Shown here: in pieces, positions 8,216 to 17,148 of the stretch | Position numbering within the stretch: position 1 is the first letter of the stretch | Layout of the letters: each line of letters opens with the position of its first letter | NCBI GenBank assembly: GCA_900543815.1 | Contig: UQST01000016.1 | Location: forward strand, 1-55,942 | Reading direction: 5' to 3' | From: an uncultured Prevotellaceae bacterium | GTDB lineage: Bacteria > Bacteroidota > Bacteroidia > Bacteroidales > Bacteroidaceae | DNA length: 55,942 nt | The notes under the pieces: model-generated | Seen by the model: only the letters and a program-made list of their open reading frames with translations | The model's database searches: none | What the model was told of the DNA's origin: nothing | Program-made: the position numbers and the translations under genes

Positions 8216-11200
8216 ATGAAGAAACTGTTACTTGGTGTTCTGTCATTCTCTTTGGGCTTGGCTGCTGCCGCTCAGGCGCCCAAGGCCGATGTGTTGGACA
8301 TCGTGTTCAACGATGACGGTACGGTGGTGGATGCATCACCTATGGCTCATCCAGTGCATGTCATGGGTGCCCCCGATATCAAGAAGAGTCCTCGCTATGG
8401 CATGAATGTGCTGTGCTACGAGGAGGAGATGTGGGGAAAGGAGAGTTCTAATAATGTGCGTGTTCCTTATAATGACCAACTGACTGAAGCCATCAAGGAT
8501 GGTATGACCATGGAAGTGATGGTACGCCCATACTTTGAGAAAGGTACATTGGACAAGACTTGGGTCAATCTCTTTGGCTGCTATGAAAGTGGTGGTTTCG
8601 GTATCATCATATATGGCGGTAAGTGGGACTTCGAGTCTGTTATCGGCGGCAGTTATAAGGATGCTACCTTTGGTCCGGTGGTAAACGGAGAATGGATTCA
8701 TCTGGTGGGAGTCTGGAACAAGGAAACCGGTATGTATAAGTTCTTTGCCAATGGCGAACTCGTCTCTACCATAGAGGGAGCAACAGGCGAACTCAGTTTC
8801 CCTGTCACTCAGGGCAAGGAATGCTTCGTGGGTGTGGGCGTCGATATCGCTCCTAACACACCCAGTGTGAGCAGCAATACCTTCCAGGGTGATATTGCTG
8901 TTGCACGTATCTACAATGATCCTCTCACCGACGAGCAGGTAAAGGCTATCTATCAGGAAATGGAAGCCAAGAAGACCGATGAACCTGAGCATGCCGAGGG
9001 ACAGCTTCCTACGCTTCGCACAGACGAGGACGGAACGGTTCTCATTGCCAACAGCGAGGAACTGGACAACTTTGCATGCGCTGTACGCAGAGGCAACGTT
9101 GAACTGAATGCCAAGTTGGAGGCCGACATTGATTACTCTGCTGCCAAAAAGCTCATCTGCTACGACCGTGGTTACAAGGGCACTTTTGATGGCCAGGGAC
9201 ACACTCTGACTGTCAATTATGCTCCTGAGGGTGTGGCCAGTGCACCTTTCAAGTCACTTGTTGATGCCACTGTGCGCAACCTTAATATAACTGGAAACAT
9301 CGTTGGAACGCAGAAGTTCACTGCTTCGTTGGCTGCAAACGCATCCGGCAAGACGCTGATAGAGAATGTGTCATCGGATGTCAAGATCACTTCTACCTAT
9401 GAAGGAGATGGCACTTATGGCGGTTTGATAGGTGCGGCAAATGCTGGTCTGACCCTCAACAACTGTTTGTTCAGCGGCACCATTAGCTCTGAGACCACCA
9501 CCCGCTGTGCTGGAATGGTAGGATGGGCAGGCGGTAATATTACCATCAAGAACAGCCTCCAGGTGGGCGACATCTCCAGTGTGGCTACAGAGGGAGCTGT
9601 GTTTGCCCGCAATCCCCAAAACGTGAGCGTCATCAACAGTTACTATACCGCCATGGCAGGTGATAGCGACAATGGTGCCACTCTGGTGGCTGACGATGAA
9701 CTTGCAAGCGGCGAAGTGTGCTGGAAGCTCAATGGTATGACCCCCGCAAATGCTGCCTGGCGTCAGAATGTAGAAGAGGATGCTATGCCCGTGCTCAACC
9801 TGCCCCACGGCTTGGTGATAGTGCTGGATGACGTTACATATAATGTCAAGGACGAAACCACACTGACGGAGGTGGCTGCTGCATACTCGGAGAAGATACT
9901 GGGTAACGTAGAAGAATATGAGGCTTACAAGCCGCTTAAGGATTCTCTGACCCTGCATGCCCAGGAGGTGGCTACATGCACCACCATCGATGATTTCGTG
10001 GCAAAGTGCAAGGAGATAGATGCCGATGTAGTCCTCATCAACAAGAACAGAAAGGCTTATGAGCAACTGAAGGCTGCTGGCGAGAGCACCCTCGCACAGA
10101 TAGAGGGCATGATGAATCAGACAGCTCTGGTGCTGCGTGCTTATCTCGAGGATGAAATCGAGCCTGACGAGGTGTATGTGCATGGTTCGCTGAACTATAT
10201 CATCAACAACTATTCACTCAGCACCGAGGATATTGCCACAGAGATTCAGTATATGGAGGATATGCTGCTCAAGGCACTTGCATCGGGCACTGCTCCAGGT
10301 ACCGATGTGACTATGCTGGTGCAGAACCCCGATTTCAGCCAGAAGAAAACAGGTTGGGATTGGACCAAGGTGGCCAACAGCTTTGCTTATGATGCCAAGA
10401 AAGGCTACAGCGGAATGCATTATTATGGTTCTCTGGAAGGCTCATTCAGCCAGACTATCACTGGTCTGACCAATGGTATCTATGAGCTGGATATGAATGG
10501 AAGCCAGTTGGTGGGTGATGATGAGAACTGCACCTACTACACCACATTCCTTTTCGCAGGCGATATGGAAATGCCTCTGATGTCTGTGTCTGAGGATATC
10601 ATACCCGCTGATGATCCCATTGCAGAGGAAATCAACTCACTGGGTGGTACCCGTGTTATGGGCGACCAGCTCATTCCTTACAGCCTCAAGGGAGCCACTT
10701 ACGCCATGTGTAGGGGCGGTTATTACCTCAACCGCGTGTTTGTAAACGTGACCGACGGCACTCTCACCATCGGTGGACGTCTCTATGGAAGCGGACGCAG
10801 TGACGACTGGCCAATATTTGCCAACACCAAACTTATCTATCAGGGTACCTTTGATGAGGCTTCTGGGGCATTGGACAAGGGACTTGAGTTTGCTGTGGCA
10901 AGAGCCAACACCATTATCGCATCAGAGCCTGATACCTGGGGTGAGAACTATGTGTTCTATCCCAACTTTGACAAGGCTATCCGTACAGAATTGTCCAAGG
11001 CGGTAGCTGATGTGGAAAGTGCTACCACAGGTGAGCAGAAATATGCCCTGCTGAAGCGCTTCTCTGACCTCTTCAAACAGACTTACACTTGCAGTAAGGC
11101 TTATGTGCAGTGTGCAAGGGAATTGATGGACATCGATGCTCGCATACAGGATTTCCCCGACAATGTAACTGAATTGGGTAAGATGGTAGAAGATGCATGG

Positions 11201-12136
11201 ACTGGTTGGAACGCAGGTGACTACACAGCAGAGGAAGTGCTCAAGGTGGGTTCCGGCATTCTGGCCGAGATGGACAAACTGCATGTGGATGTGCCTGCCG
11301 CTGACCTGCTCGATGTTGCCTTCAATGCAGATGGAACAGTTACAGACAAGTCTGTTGCCGAGAATACTATTGAAACAATAGGAAAGCCCAGTGTTGTGGA
11401 AAGTCCTACACTTGGCATGAATATTTATTGTGGAGGCAAGCAGGAGTGGGGTACCAAGCCCGAGAACTATAGCGTAGTACTGGTATCCGATGCAATGAGA
11501 GAAGGTATCGAGAGTGGCGTTACCATGGAGTTGCTGGTTCGTCCCTATTTCGCTGATGGTGCCGTGCCCGGCAAGTGGTGCACAGTGTTTGGTTCTGAGA
11601 ATGCAGGAGGTATGGGCCTGTTGGTTTACAATAAGAAGTGGTGCTTTGAGGTACACGCTGGTGGTGGCTACAGGGATGCTTATGCCACTACTGCCCCTGC
11701 ATCTGGCGAGTGGACACATATCGTAGGTGTGTGGGATGGTTCCGAGGTGAAGATCTATATCAATGGCAGAATGGAAGGCTCGGTAGCCGCTGTGGGCGCT
11801 TACAAGTGGCCTGTGGATGTGGAGCGTCAGTGGTTCGGCATCGGTTGCGACCTCAATACAGGCGATGCTGCCGAGGCTGTCTTCGCTGGTGATATTGCCG
11901 TTACACGCCTCTATGGAACTCCTCTCAATGGCTCGCAGGTAAGCAAGCTTTACAAGGGAGCCAAGGCCCTCATCACTGATACACCCGAGCACAACGAGGG
12001 TGAGACTGCCATCGGTGGCATCACAGAGGTGAAGACCGCCACAAGGGGTATCTATGATATTACCGGCCGCCGCGTTTCACGCATGGACGCAAAGGGACTG
12101 TATATAGTAAACGGTAAGAAGATTGTGGTTAAGTAA
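8216..12136 (+). CDS. Large exported protein with two LamG-like domains and a C-terminal sorting-like tail
   Basis: A 1306-residue exported protein. The start at 8216 gives a clean signal peptide (MKKLLLGVLSFSLGLAAAAQ); an in-frame extension to 8144 has no signal character. Residues of about 25-240 and 1030-1265 are two related concanavalin/LamG-type domains; compare VLDIVFNDDGTVVD and TMEVMVRPYFEKG with LLDVAFNADGTVTD and TMELLVRPYFADG. Between them lie a GLUG-like section (GTFDGQGHTLTVNY, then AGLTLNNCLFSG), helical FIVAR-like segments and a jelly-roll section beginning FSQKKTGWDWTKVANS. The tail is YDITGRRVSRMDAKG then LYIVNGKKIVVK. It probably binds a polymer at the cell surface. The upstream gene is a phosphoesterase with a matching tail, so the pair may act on the same substrate; no catalytic domain was recognised here. 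Confidence 0.82.
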   Translation: MKKLLLGVLSFSLGLAAAAQAPKADVLDIVFNDDGTVVDASPMAHPVHVMGAPDIKKSPRYGMNVLCYEEEMWGKESSNNVRVPYNDQLTEAIKDGMTMEVMVRPYFEKGTLDKTWVNLFGCYESGGFGIIIYGGKWDFESVIGGSYKDATFGPVVNGEWIHLVGVWNKETGMYKFFANGELVSTIEGATGELSFPVTQGKECFVGVGVDIAPNTPSVSSNTFQGDIAVARIYNDPLTDEQVKAIYQEMEAKKTDEPEHAEGQLPTLRTDEDGTVLIANSEELDNFACAVRRGNVELNAKLEADIDYSAAKKLICYDRGYKGTFDGQGHTLTVNYAPEGVASAPFKSLVDATVRNLNITGNIVGTQKFTASLAANASGKTLIENVSSDVKITSTYEGDGTYGGLIGAANAGLTLNNCLFSGTISSETTTRCAGMVGWAGGNITIKNSLQVGDISSVATEGAVFARNPQNVSVINSYYTAMAGDSDNGATLVADDELASGEVCWKLNGMTPANAAWRQNVEEDAMPVLNLPHGLVIVLDDVTYNVKDETTLTEVAAAYSEKILGNVEEYEAYKPLKDSLTLHAQEVATCTTIDDFVAKCKEIDADVVLINKNRKAYEQLKAAGESTLAQIEGMMNQTALVLRAYLEDEIEPDEVYVHGSLNYIINNYSLSTEDIATEIQYMEDMLLKALASGTAPGTDVTMLVQNPDFSQKKTGWDWTKVANSFAYDAKKGYSGMHYYGSLEGSFSQTITGLTNGIYELDMNGSQLVGDDENCTYYTTFLFAGDMEMPLMSVSEDIIPADDPIAEEINSLGGTRVMGDQLIPYSLKGATYAMCRGGYYLNRVFVNVTDGTLTIGGRLYGSGRSDDWPIFANTKLIYQGTFDEASGALDKGLEFAVARANTIIASEPDTWGENYVFYPNFDKAIRTELSKAVADVESATTGEQKYALLKRFSDLFKQTYTCSKAYVQCARELMDIDARIQDFPDNVTELGKMVEDAWTGWNAGDYTAEEVLKVGSGILAEMDKLHVDVPAADLLDVAFNADGTVTDKSVAENTIETIGKPSVVESPTLGMNIYCGGKQEWGTKPENYSVVLVSDAMREGIESGVTMELLVRPYFADGAVPGKWCTVFGSENAGGMGLLVYNKKWCFEVHAGGGYRDAYATTAPASGEWTHIVGVWDGSEVKIYINGRMEGSVAAVGAYKWPVDVERQWFGIGCDLNTGDAAEAVFAGDIAVTRLYGTPLNGSQVSKLYKGAKALITDTPEHNEGETAIGGITEVKTATRGIYDITGRRVSRMDAKGLYIVNGKKIVVK

Positions 12137-12192
12137 ATGGAATGAACCAGAGTCAGAGAAGACTCCTGGTTCGTCGGAATGACAAAGGCATT

Positions 12193-12222
12193 GGGCTGGT
12201 ATTTCTTCGGAAATGCCAGCCC
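12193..12222 (+). terminator. Strong terminator with a TTCG tetraloop after the LamG gene
   Basis: A 13-bp stem (GGGCTGG-T-ATTTC against GAAAT-G-CCAGCCC, one G-T pair) closes a TTCG loop and is followed by TTGCTCTTTC. A second weaker hairpin (GAACCAG with CTGGTTC) lies just upstream at about 12142-12170. Confidence 0.8.
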
Positions 12223-12311
12223 TTGCTCTTTCATGTGGATGTATGTGAAGGTGGGAAGTTGAACTGAATACCCACTTCGGGCCACAACATCCCACAATGC
12301 GATTTTAGGCA

Positions 12312-12395
12312 AGCAAGGTTACTTGGCAAAGTATCCAAGGATACTTGCCCGTTTATCCTTGGATAAATTGCCAAGTATCCTTGGATACTTTTTGG
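12312..12395 (-). repeat. Palindromic intergenic element, copy 1 (partner at 39868-39950)
   Basis: A run of short inverted modules: ACTTGGCAA, GTATCC-AA-GGATAC, GTTTATCC-TT-GGATAAA, and so on. Read on the minus strand it aligns almost end to end with the plus strand at 39868-39950, sharing the leading AAAAAGTATCCA, the core ATCCAAGGATAAACGG and the closing CTTTGCCAAGTAACCTTG. Two of the arms have switched sequence between copies. Both copies lie between convergent genes. No protein of this short length is proposed; open frames through it are a by-product of the repeat. Confidence 0.75.
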
Positions 12396-12558
12396 GGGCC
12401 AGTTTTCTGACTACCTGGACCATTCTCCCATACATGCCGTCATCTCTTTCCATAGATATGCCGGTTGATTTGTGAAGTTGCCCCTCCCAAATCCATTTGG
12501 ACGGCAGCCAAGAGCTGCTCTGTGAAAGCGGCATTTGGTTTGCTTTGTCCGATACTGT

Positions 12559-12632
12559 GCGCTGCGAAGCCTAATGCACCGTGCTGCGAAGCCTGATGCA
12601 CCGTGCTGCGAAGTCTGATGCACTGTGCTGTG
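12559..12632 (+). repeat. 22-bp tandem repeat array, locus 1 of 3
   Basis: Three complete 22-bp units (12559, 12581 and 12603) and a partial fourth, each containing GTGCTGCGAAG and ATGCACC with one to three differences. Related 22-bp-period arrays occur at 22922-22987 and 48205-48270. The preceding stretch 12396-12558 shows no gene. Confidence 0.75.
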
Positions 12633-12676
12633 TGGATAGGACGTAGAAACTGTAGGGTGAATAGGAGCACAAAAGA

Positions 12677-12719
12677 ACGGCCATCAGGAGTGGTTGTGGA
12701 GCCGCTTCCTGATGGCCGT
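12677..12719 (-). terminator. Strong terminator of the GH2 gene
   Basis: A perfect 13-bp stem (ACGGCCATCAGGA, 12677-12689, with 12707-12719). On the minus strand it is followed by TTCTTTT, giving a standard intrinsic terminator 23 bases after the stop codon. Confidence 0.85.
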
Positions 12720-12741
12720 ATGAAGTGGGGCGGGTAGTCTG

Positions 12742-14910
12742 CTACTTGCTCTTCGCTATGTGACGCAGCTTGATCTTATCCTGCACCTTCTGTCCCAGAG
12801 CGTCTGTGCCTTCCACCATTATCTCGTCGTATTCCTTTTCGAAGGTGATGGGGCTGAAGTTCCAGATGACTCCTGTGGGCTCGTTGGTAGCGTGCAGAGT
12901 CTCCACCAGTTGGCCGTTGTGGTACAGGGAGAGGTCGTTCAGGTTGCTGTAAACCTTCACGTTGATGGTGTCGGAGGTGCGTTCGGTGAAGCGCCTTGAA
13001 GTGATATACACCGTAGGCTCCTGCTTGTTCCAGCATGCCTTGTACAGATAGAAGGCATCCTTCTTCACCTTGCGGTCGCGGCTCACGATGCCTTTGTCGT
13101 TGAGGAACATGTATGAACTATCTACCTTGGCATTCACACCGTCGTTGCACAGCATGTAGCCCTCGCGGCGGGCACCCACTGCAAAGTCAAACAGAATCCA
13201 GCCTGTGGAGAACTGTACGCGGCTGTTGGTGCACAGCGACTTGAGATGAATTTCGTGTACAATGTTGCCCCATTCCTCGTCATGGCGGGCACCACCCACC
13301 GATGGGCGTGTTGTCTTGGCAGGATTGTCGGAGTGGCAGAAGGGATTGGCGCCCGAACCATACTCAGAGATGGCGATGTAAGGTGTGCGCGCAAGGAGTC
13401 GCTTCAGCATGTCGTCGAAGTGAACAGCTCCCTCGGGAGTCTTGCAGTTGGAGTACCAGCCGTTGTAGGTGTTGTAGGCCATGTAGTCGAAGTGCTTGCC
13501 CAACTGCATCTGAGGGGTGCGCAGCGCAAAGCTGCAGTCGGCGATGCCCACACTGCGGGTGGAGTCGAGCTGGTGTGCCAGACGATAGAGACTCTCTGTG
13601 GTGTTGACGGTAGCTTCTACGTCCAGTTTGGGACCCTGTGGGCGTGAGCCGTCAATGTTGCCTAACTCGTTCCACAGCCCCCAGAACACCACGCAGGGAT
13701 GGTTGTAATGATTGACAATCATCTCCTTCAGTTGCGAATGCAGGTTCTCTGTATAAGCCTCTTGGTCATAGAGCGTGAGGTCATTGCCGCACTCGTTCAC
13801 CCAGGGGATTTCGGTCTCCACCACCAGGCCAAGGCGGTCGCACTGCTCCAGGATATAGCGGTTGTGGGGATAGTGGGCCAGTCGCACCACGTTGCAGCCC
13901 AGCTCTTTCACTATCTCAAAGTCCTTGTCGGTCTGTTCCTTGGTCACTGCCGATGCGCTTCCCTGCCAGTCCTGGTGCATGCTGAAGCCTCTCAGCGCGT
14001 AAGGCTTGCCGTTGAGGATGAAGCCGCGAATGGAGTCGAGTGCGAAACTGCGCACACCGAACTTGGCCTCGTTGCTCTCCAGCATCTTCTTGCCGTCCCA
14101 TAGCTGCACTTCGGCAGTGTAGAGATAAGGGTCCTGCAGTCCGTTCCACAGATGGGGGCGCTTCATTGTCTTGTTCCACACCACCTCAGTCTGTCCCTGT
14201 GCAGAAACGTGGATTTTCTGCTTGCCGGAACTTATGGTCTTGCCTTCATGGTTCTTTATCTTGAATATAACTTTTATGTCCTGGCCCTCAGAAGCGGTGT
14301 TCTGCACCAGGGTGTTGAGCTTCACGTCGGCGCTCTGTGCGCTCACGTTGAGCGGTGTGACGTGCAGCGCATCGTAGCCCATCGTCTGGAAGTCGCAATA
14401 CACATGACCAGTCTCCACCAGCCAAGCCTCATTGTGCAGTCCGTTATTCTTGTTGAAGTCGCTGCTCACAGGTGCCAGACTGCGGTTGAGCGTATTGTCG
14501 CACTCCACCATTATTTCGTTGATGCCGGCTTTCAGGTGAGGTGTCAGTCTCACACAGTAGGGTGTGTAGCCGCCTCCGTGCTCGCATATCGCCTGGCCGT
14601 TGACGCTCACCACCGAGCGCTGGGCAGCTCCCATGAGGTAGAGAAACTGCTCCTGGCCCGACCGCTCTATACTGGTGCGGTAGTAGGCAGAGCCTCGATA
14701 GTAACGTGCACTTTGGCCGTCGATGGCGTTGCATGAGTGTGGCAGTGTGACCTTACGCCACTCTGTCTCGTTTGCCTTGCGGAAGTCCCAGTTGTTCAGT
14801 TCTGTCCATTTCGTCTGGGCATGCATGTTTCCCAATGACAATGCTGCCATCACAAGGGCTGTCAGCATGAGTCGATAGAATGCTCTCATTATTATATAGA
14901 ATGCTCTCAT
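12742..14910 (-). CDS. Secreted glycoside hydrolase family 2 enzyme (beta-galactosidase-like)
   Basis: A 722-residue secreted GH2 enzyme, expected to cleave terminal beta-linked sugars in the periplasm or at the cell surface. A signal peptide runs to about GNMHAQ. Next comes the N-terminal jelly-roll sugar-binding domain (RYYRGSAYYRTSI), an immunoglobulin-like domain, and the TIM barrel with the acid/base Glu415 in FWGLWNELGN and the nucleophile Glu516 in IAISEYGSGAN. A C-terminal DUF4982-like domain (KKDAFYLYKACWNKQEP, then YSNLNDLSLYHNGQ) completes it. The start is ambiguous because a 21-bp duplication created two in-frame ATGs, at 14910 and 14889, each beginning MRAFY; both give usable signal peptides. 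The donor sugar cannot be fixed from sequence. It has its own promoter and terminator and no polysaccharide-locus neighbours. Confidence 0.88.
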   Translation of the reverse strand: MRAFYIIMRAFYRLMLTALVMAALSLGNMHAQTKWTELNNWDFRKANETEWRKVTLPHSCNAIDGQSARYYRGSAYYRTSIERSGQEQFLYLMGAAQRSVVSVNGQAICEHGGGYTPYCVRLTPHLKAGINEIMVECDNTLNRSLAPVSSDFNKNNGLHNEAWLVETGHVYCDFQTMGYDALHVTPLNVSAQSADVKLNTLVQNTASEGQDIKVIFKIKNHEGKTISSGKQKIHVSAQGQTEVVWNKTMKRPHLWNGLQDPYLYTAEVQLWDGKKMLESNEAKFGVRSFALDSIRGFILNGKPYALRGFSMHQDWQGSASAVTKEQTDKDFEIVKELGCNVVRLAHYPHNRYILEQCDRLGLVVETEIPWVNECGNDLTLYDQEAYTENLHSQLKEMIVNHYNHPCVVFWGLWNELGNIDGSRPQGPKLDVEATVNTTESLYRLAHQLDSTRSVGIADCSFALRTPQMQLGKHFDYMAYNTYNGWYSNCKTPEGAVHFDDMLKRLLARTPYIAISEYGSGANPFCHSDNPAKTTRPSVGGARHDEEWGNIVHEIHLKSLCTNSRVQFSTGWILFDFAVGARREGYMLCNDGVNAKVDSSYMFLNDKGIVSRDRKVKKDAFYLYKACWNKQEPTVYITSRRFTERTSDTINVKVYSNLNDLSLYHNGQLVETLHATNEPTGVIWNFSPITFEKEYDEIMVEGTDALGQKVQDKIKLRHIAKSK

Positions 14911-14916
14911 TATTAT
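14875..14916 (-). repeat. Perfect 21-bp tandem duplication over the GH2 start codon
   Basis: Two identical 21-bp units (14875-14895 and 14896-14916; 7 codons, frame kept) each contain an ATG followed by AGAGCATTC on the minus strand. The duplication copies the translation-initiation site and the first codons MRAFY. Confidence 0.9.
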
Positions 14917-15086
14917 AGTTATTGTAATTATGTACGTTGTCCTTTGTCTCATGTGCCGCTTGGTGTGCCTGCACAGGCAGCATCGGGGGGGGCAGCAAGC
15001 CTTTTGTGCAGGCTGTGCAGGCATCATCTACACCCGTCTGAGCATTCTGAGAGAGCTCAGAAAGCGTATTATGACGCATTTTGATA

Positions 15087-15094
15087 CAAAGTTA
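15087..15094 (-). promoter_or_regulatory. Putative -7 box for the GH2 gene
   Basis: On the minus strand this reads TAACTTTG, matching the Bacteroidetes -7 consensus. It implies a leader of about 170 bases, which contains inverted repeats of GCCTGCACAGGC type and a run of 8 G (plus strand 14985-14992). Confidence 0.55.
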
Positions 15095-15173
15095 ACTATG
15101 TTTTTCATATATTAGACTTATCTTTGCAAATATTATTCTCTTCACCCTCAAATATTATGCTTCGAGGCAGAAA

Positions 15174-16385
15174 TCAGTCTGCCAGACGGGTGAAACGCAA
15201 CAGGAAACACGTGCCCATCTGCTCGCAGGAGCGCACAGAGACTCGTCCGCCCAACTTCTCAATAATGGCTTTTGAGAGTGCAAGCCCTATGCCGTGACCG
15301 CTGACACCGCTTGTGTTGCGTGCCCGATAGAATGGCGAGAAGATGTGAGGGATATCTTCGCTGGGTATGCCTATACCCTCATCCTGCACCGAGAGCGTTC
15401 CGTGGCTTACGGTGATGGTGATGGGTTTGCCGCAGGAGTACTTTGTGGCGTTGCCTATGATGTTGCGCAGGGCGATGTAGAGGAGCCTCTCCTGGGCCAT
15501 GATGTGGAAGTCGGCGTGCACTTCAATGCGCACCTGGCTTGTGGCAAACTGCTGCACAAAACTGGCCATGCTGATGCGGTCGAGCAGCGAGGCATCCAAC
15601 CGCTCGGAGCGTGCGTGTGAGAAGGCCAACAAATCGCTCATGATATCGACTACGCGTGTGGTTTCCTGACTGATTTTGTGCAGCGTACTGCGATATTCTT
15701 CCGGTGTGCGCTCACGCATCAGCGCTATGTCGCACTCGCCCTGGATGGCTGTGAGGGGATTGTTGATTTCGTGCGACGCGTTATTGACGAACAGCCTTTC
15801 GGCTTGATAGTTGCTGTCTATGCGGTCGAGCACTTTTATCGCGTACAGGCGGCTTATCAGATAGAGCACCGCAGCCGACAGCAGCACCAGCAGCAGTATG
15901 GTCCAGCCGATGACGTGGCTTATCTCGCGCCCATACGGATTGCGGCTCAAGACCAGCACCGCAAAGGTACCTTCGTTGTCATAGTAGATAAAGGCAGTGC
16001 CCACTTCGTCGCCGTGTCGGAAGTGAACTTCGTGTCCTTTCTTGATGTCATGTATCTGCTGGGGTGTGAGATAAGCCTTCAGGGTGGAGTCGGCTTCGCT
16101 GCCATTGTCCATGCATACAAACATCTCCTGCGATGTAGGAATGGAGTTCTGGCGGTGAAGCACCACGTTGCGGTACTTGATTTCGTCCAGCTCGTCCTTC
16201 TCAAAGCGCTCGGTGGCCACTGCATGTGCCTTCTCGCTGAGATATTTGAAGTATAGGTTCTCGATGTAGGGCGAACTCAGGAAGTAGAACACCACTCCGG
16301 CCATGACCACGAGAGCTATTGTGATGGCAGAATATATCCAGGAGATTTTGCGGCTCTCCCTCATGCCCCTGATGCGTTCTCTCAT
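15174..16385 (-). CDS. Sensor histidine kinase of the metal-efflux operon
   Basis: A 403-residue membrane histidine kinase. It has a transmembrane segment at about residues 17-37, a periplasmic sensor of about 120 residues, and a second transmembrane segment at about 158-180. The dimerisation domain carries phospho-accepting His205 in NNASHEINNPLTAIQGE. The ATPase domain has an N box (LRNIIGNATKYS, Asn312), a G1 box (DEGIGIPSEDIPHIFSPFYR) and a G2 box (GHGIGLALSKAIIEKLGG). The start ATG lies 3 bases after the stop of the response-regulator gene, so the two are translationally linked. As the last gene of an operon led by an efflux system, it most likely senses the periplasmic metal that the pump exports. 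The periplasmic domain has no recognisable metal motif, so the ligand is unknown. Confidence 0.92.
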   Translation of the reverse strand: MRERIRGMRESRKISWIYSAITIALVVMAGVVFYFLSSPYIENLYFKYLSEKAHAVATERFEKDELDEIKYRNVVLHRQNSIPTSQEMFVCMDNGSEADSTLKAYLTPQQIHDIKKGHEVHFRHGDEVGTAFIYYDNEGTFAVLVLSRNPYGREISHVIGWTILLLVLLSAAVLYLISRLYAIKVLDRIDSNYQAERLFVNNASHEINNPLTAIQGECDIALMRERTPEEYRSTLHKISQETTRVVDIMSDLLAFSHARSERLDASLLDRISMASFVQQFATSQVRIEVHADFHIMAQERLLYIALRNIIGNATKYSCGKPITITVSHGTLSVQDEGIGIPSEDIPHIFSPFYRARNTSGVSGHGIGLALSKAIIEKLGGRVSVRSCEQMGTCFLLRFTRLAD

Positions 16386-16388
16386 TGG

Positions 16389-17090
16389 CTACTCCTTCAT
16401 CATGTATCCCGAACCGACCACGGTGTGTATCAGTTTGTGCTCGAACGGGTCATCTATCTTCGACCTTATATACCTTATATATACATCCACCACATTGGTG
16501 TTGGGGTCGAAATCCTTGTCCCACACATCGCTGAGCAGTTGCTGGCGCGTGAGCACTTCGCCCTGATGCCTGATGAAGTACTCCAGCAGGCGGTATTCCT
16601 TGGCTGTCAGTTCCACCGTAACACCCTCCCTGACGGCTTTATGTGTAGAGGGATTGCACAGGAGCGGGCCGCATCGGAACTCCAGGCAGTCTGCCCCGGC
16701 CGCAGGAGTGCGCCGCAAACTGGCCGCAATGCGTGCCAGCAGTTCGGCAAACTTGAAGGGTTTGCACAGATAGTCGTCTGCTCCGGCATGCAAGCCTGCT
16801 ACGATGTCGTCGGTAGTGGCAAGAGCCGTGAGTAGAATGACGGGTATGCTGTAACCATAATGCTTTCGGAAGCGCTCGCACAACTGCAGCCCGCTTATGC
16901 CAGGCATGCGGATGTCGAGGAGCAGCAGGCTTAGCTGCCCCTCGCTCATCATGTCTTCGATGCGAAGCCAGGCTTCGTTGCCGTCGGCTGCTGTGCTGAC
17001 GGTGTAGCCGGAGTCTTCCAGCCCACGCCTCAGAAAGTCTGAGATGTTGGTTTCATCCTCTGCTACCAGGATGTGTCTGTAGTCTGCCAT
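16389..17090 (-). CDS. OmpR-family response regulator of the metal-efflux operon
   Basis: A 233-residue DNA-binding response regulator. The receiver domain has the acidic pair in VAEDE, phospho-accepting Asp59 in LLLLDIRMPG, Thr88 and Lys110 in YLCKPF. The C-terminal winged helix shows the usual family landmarks (ELTAKEYRLLEYFIRHQGEV, then VDVYIRYIRSKID). The ATG at 17090 is preferred to an in-frame TTG two codons earlier. It lies 58 bases after the pump gene and is followed immediately by the kinase gene. It is expected to activate its own operon in response to metal; an inverted repeat upstream of the first gene at 22729-22746 is a candidate binding site. Confidence 0.93.
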   Translation of the reverse strand: MADYRHILVAEDETNISDFLRRGLEDSGYTVSTAADGNEAWLRIEDMMSEGQLSLLLLDIRMPGISGLQLCERFRKHYGYSIPVILLTALATTDDIVAGLHAGADDYLCKPFKFAELLARIAASLRRTPAAGADCLEFRCGPLLCNPSTHKAVREGVTVELTAKEYRLLEYFIRHQGEVLTRQQLLSDVWDKDFDPNTNVVDVYIRYIRSKIDDPFEHKLIHTVVGSGYMMKE

Positions 17091-17148
17091 TGTCAATAGA
17101 GTTCTATAAGAAGAACGTAAAAGACGCCTCCTTTATTTTCCTCAAGCC

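Noticed and set aside
12559..12632. CRISPR-like array
   Set aside because: Units are contiguous with a 22-bp period and no unique spacers, and there are no cas genes in the window. The same holds for the arrays at 22.9, 35.4, 39.5 and 48.2 kb.
12319..12670. Several short minus-strand frames between the LamG and GH2 genes
   Set aside because: They run through the palindromic element and the 22-bp array; their similarity to frames at 39686-39943 comes from the shared DNA repeat, not from protein constraint.
14753..15079. Minus-strand frame upstream of and overlapping the GH2 start
   Set aside because: It crosses the GH2 promoter and start codon in another frame and has no domain or start context.
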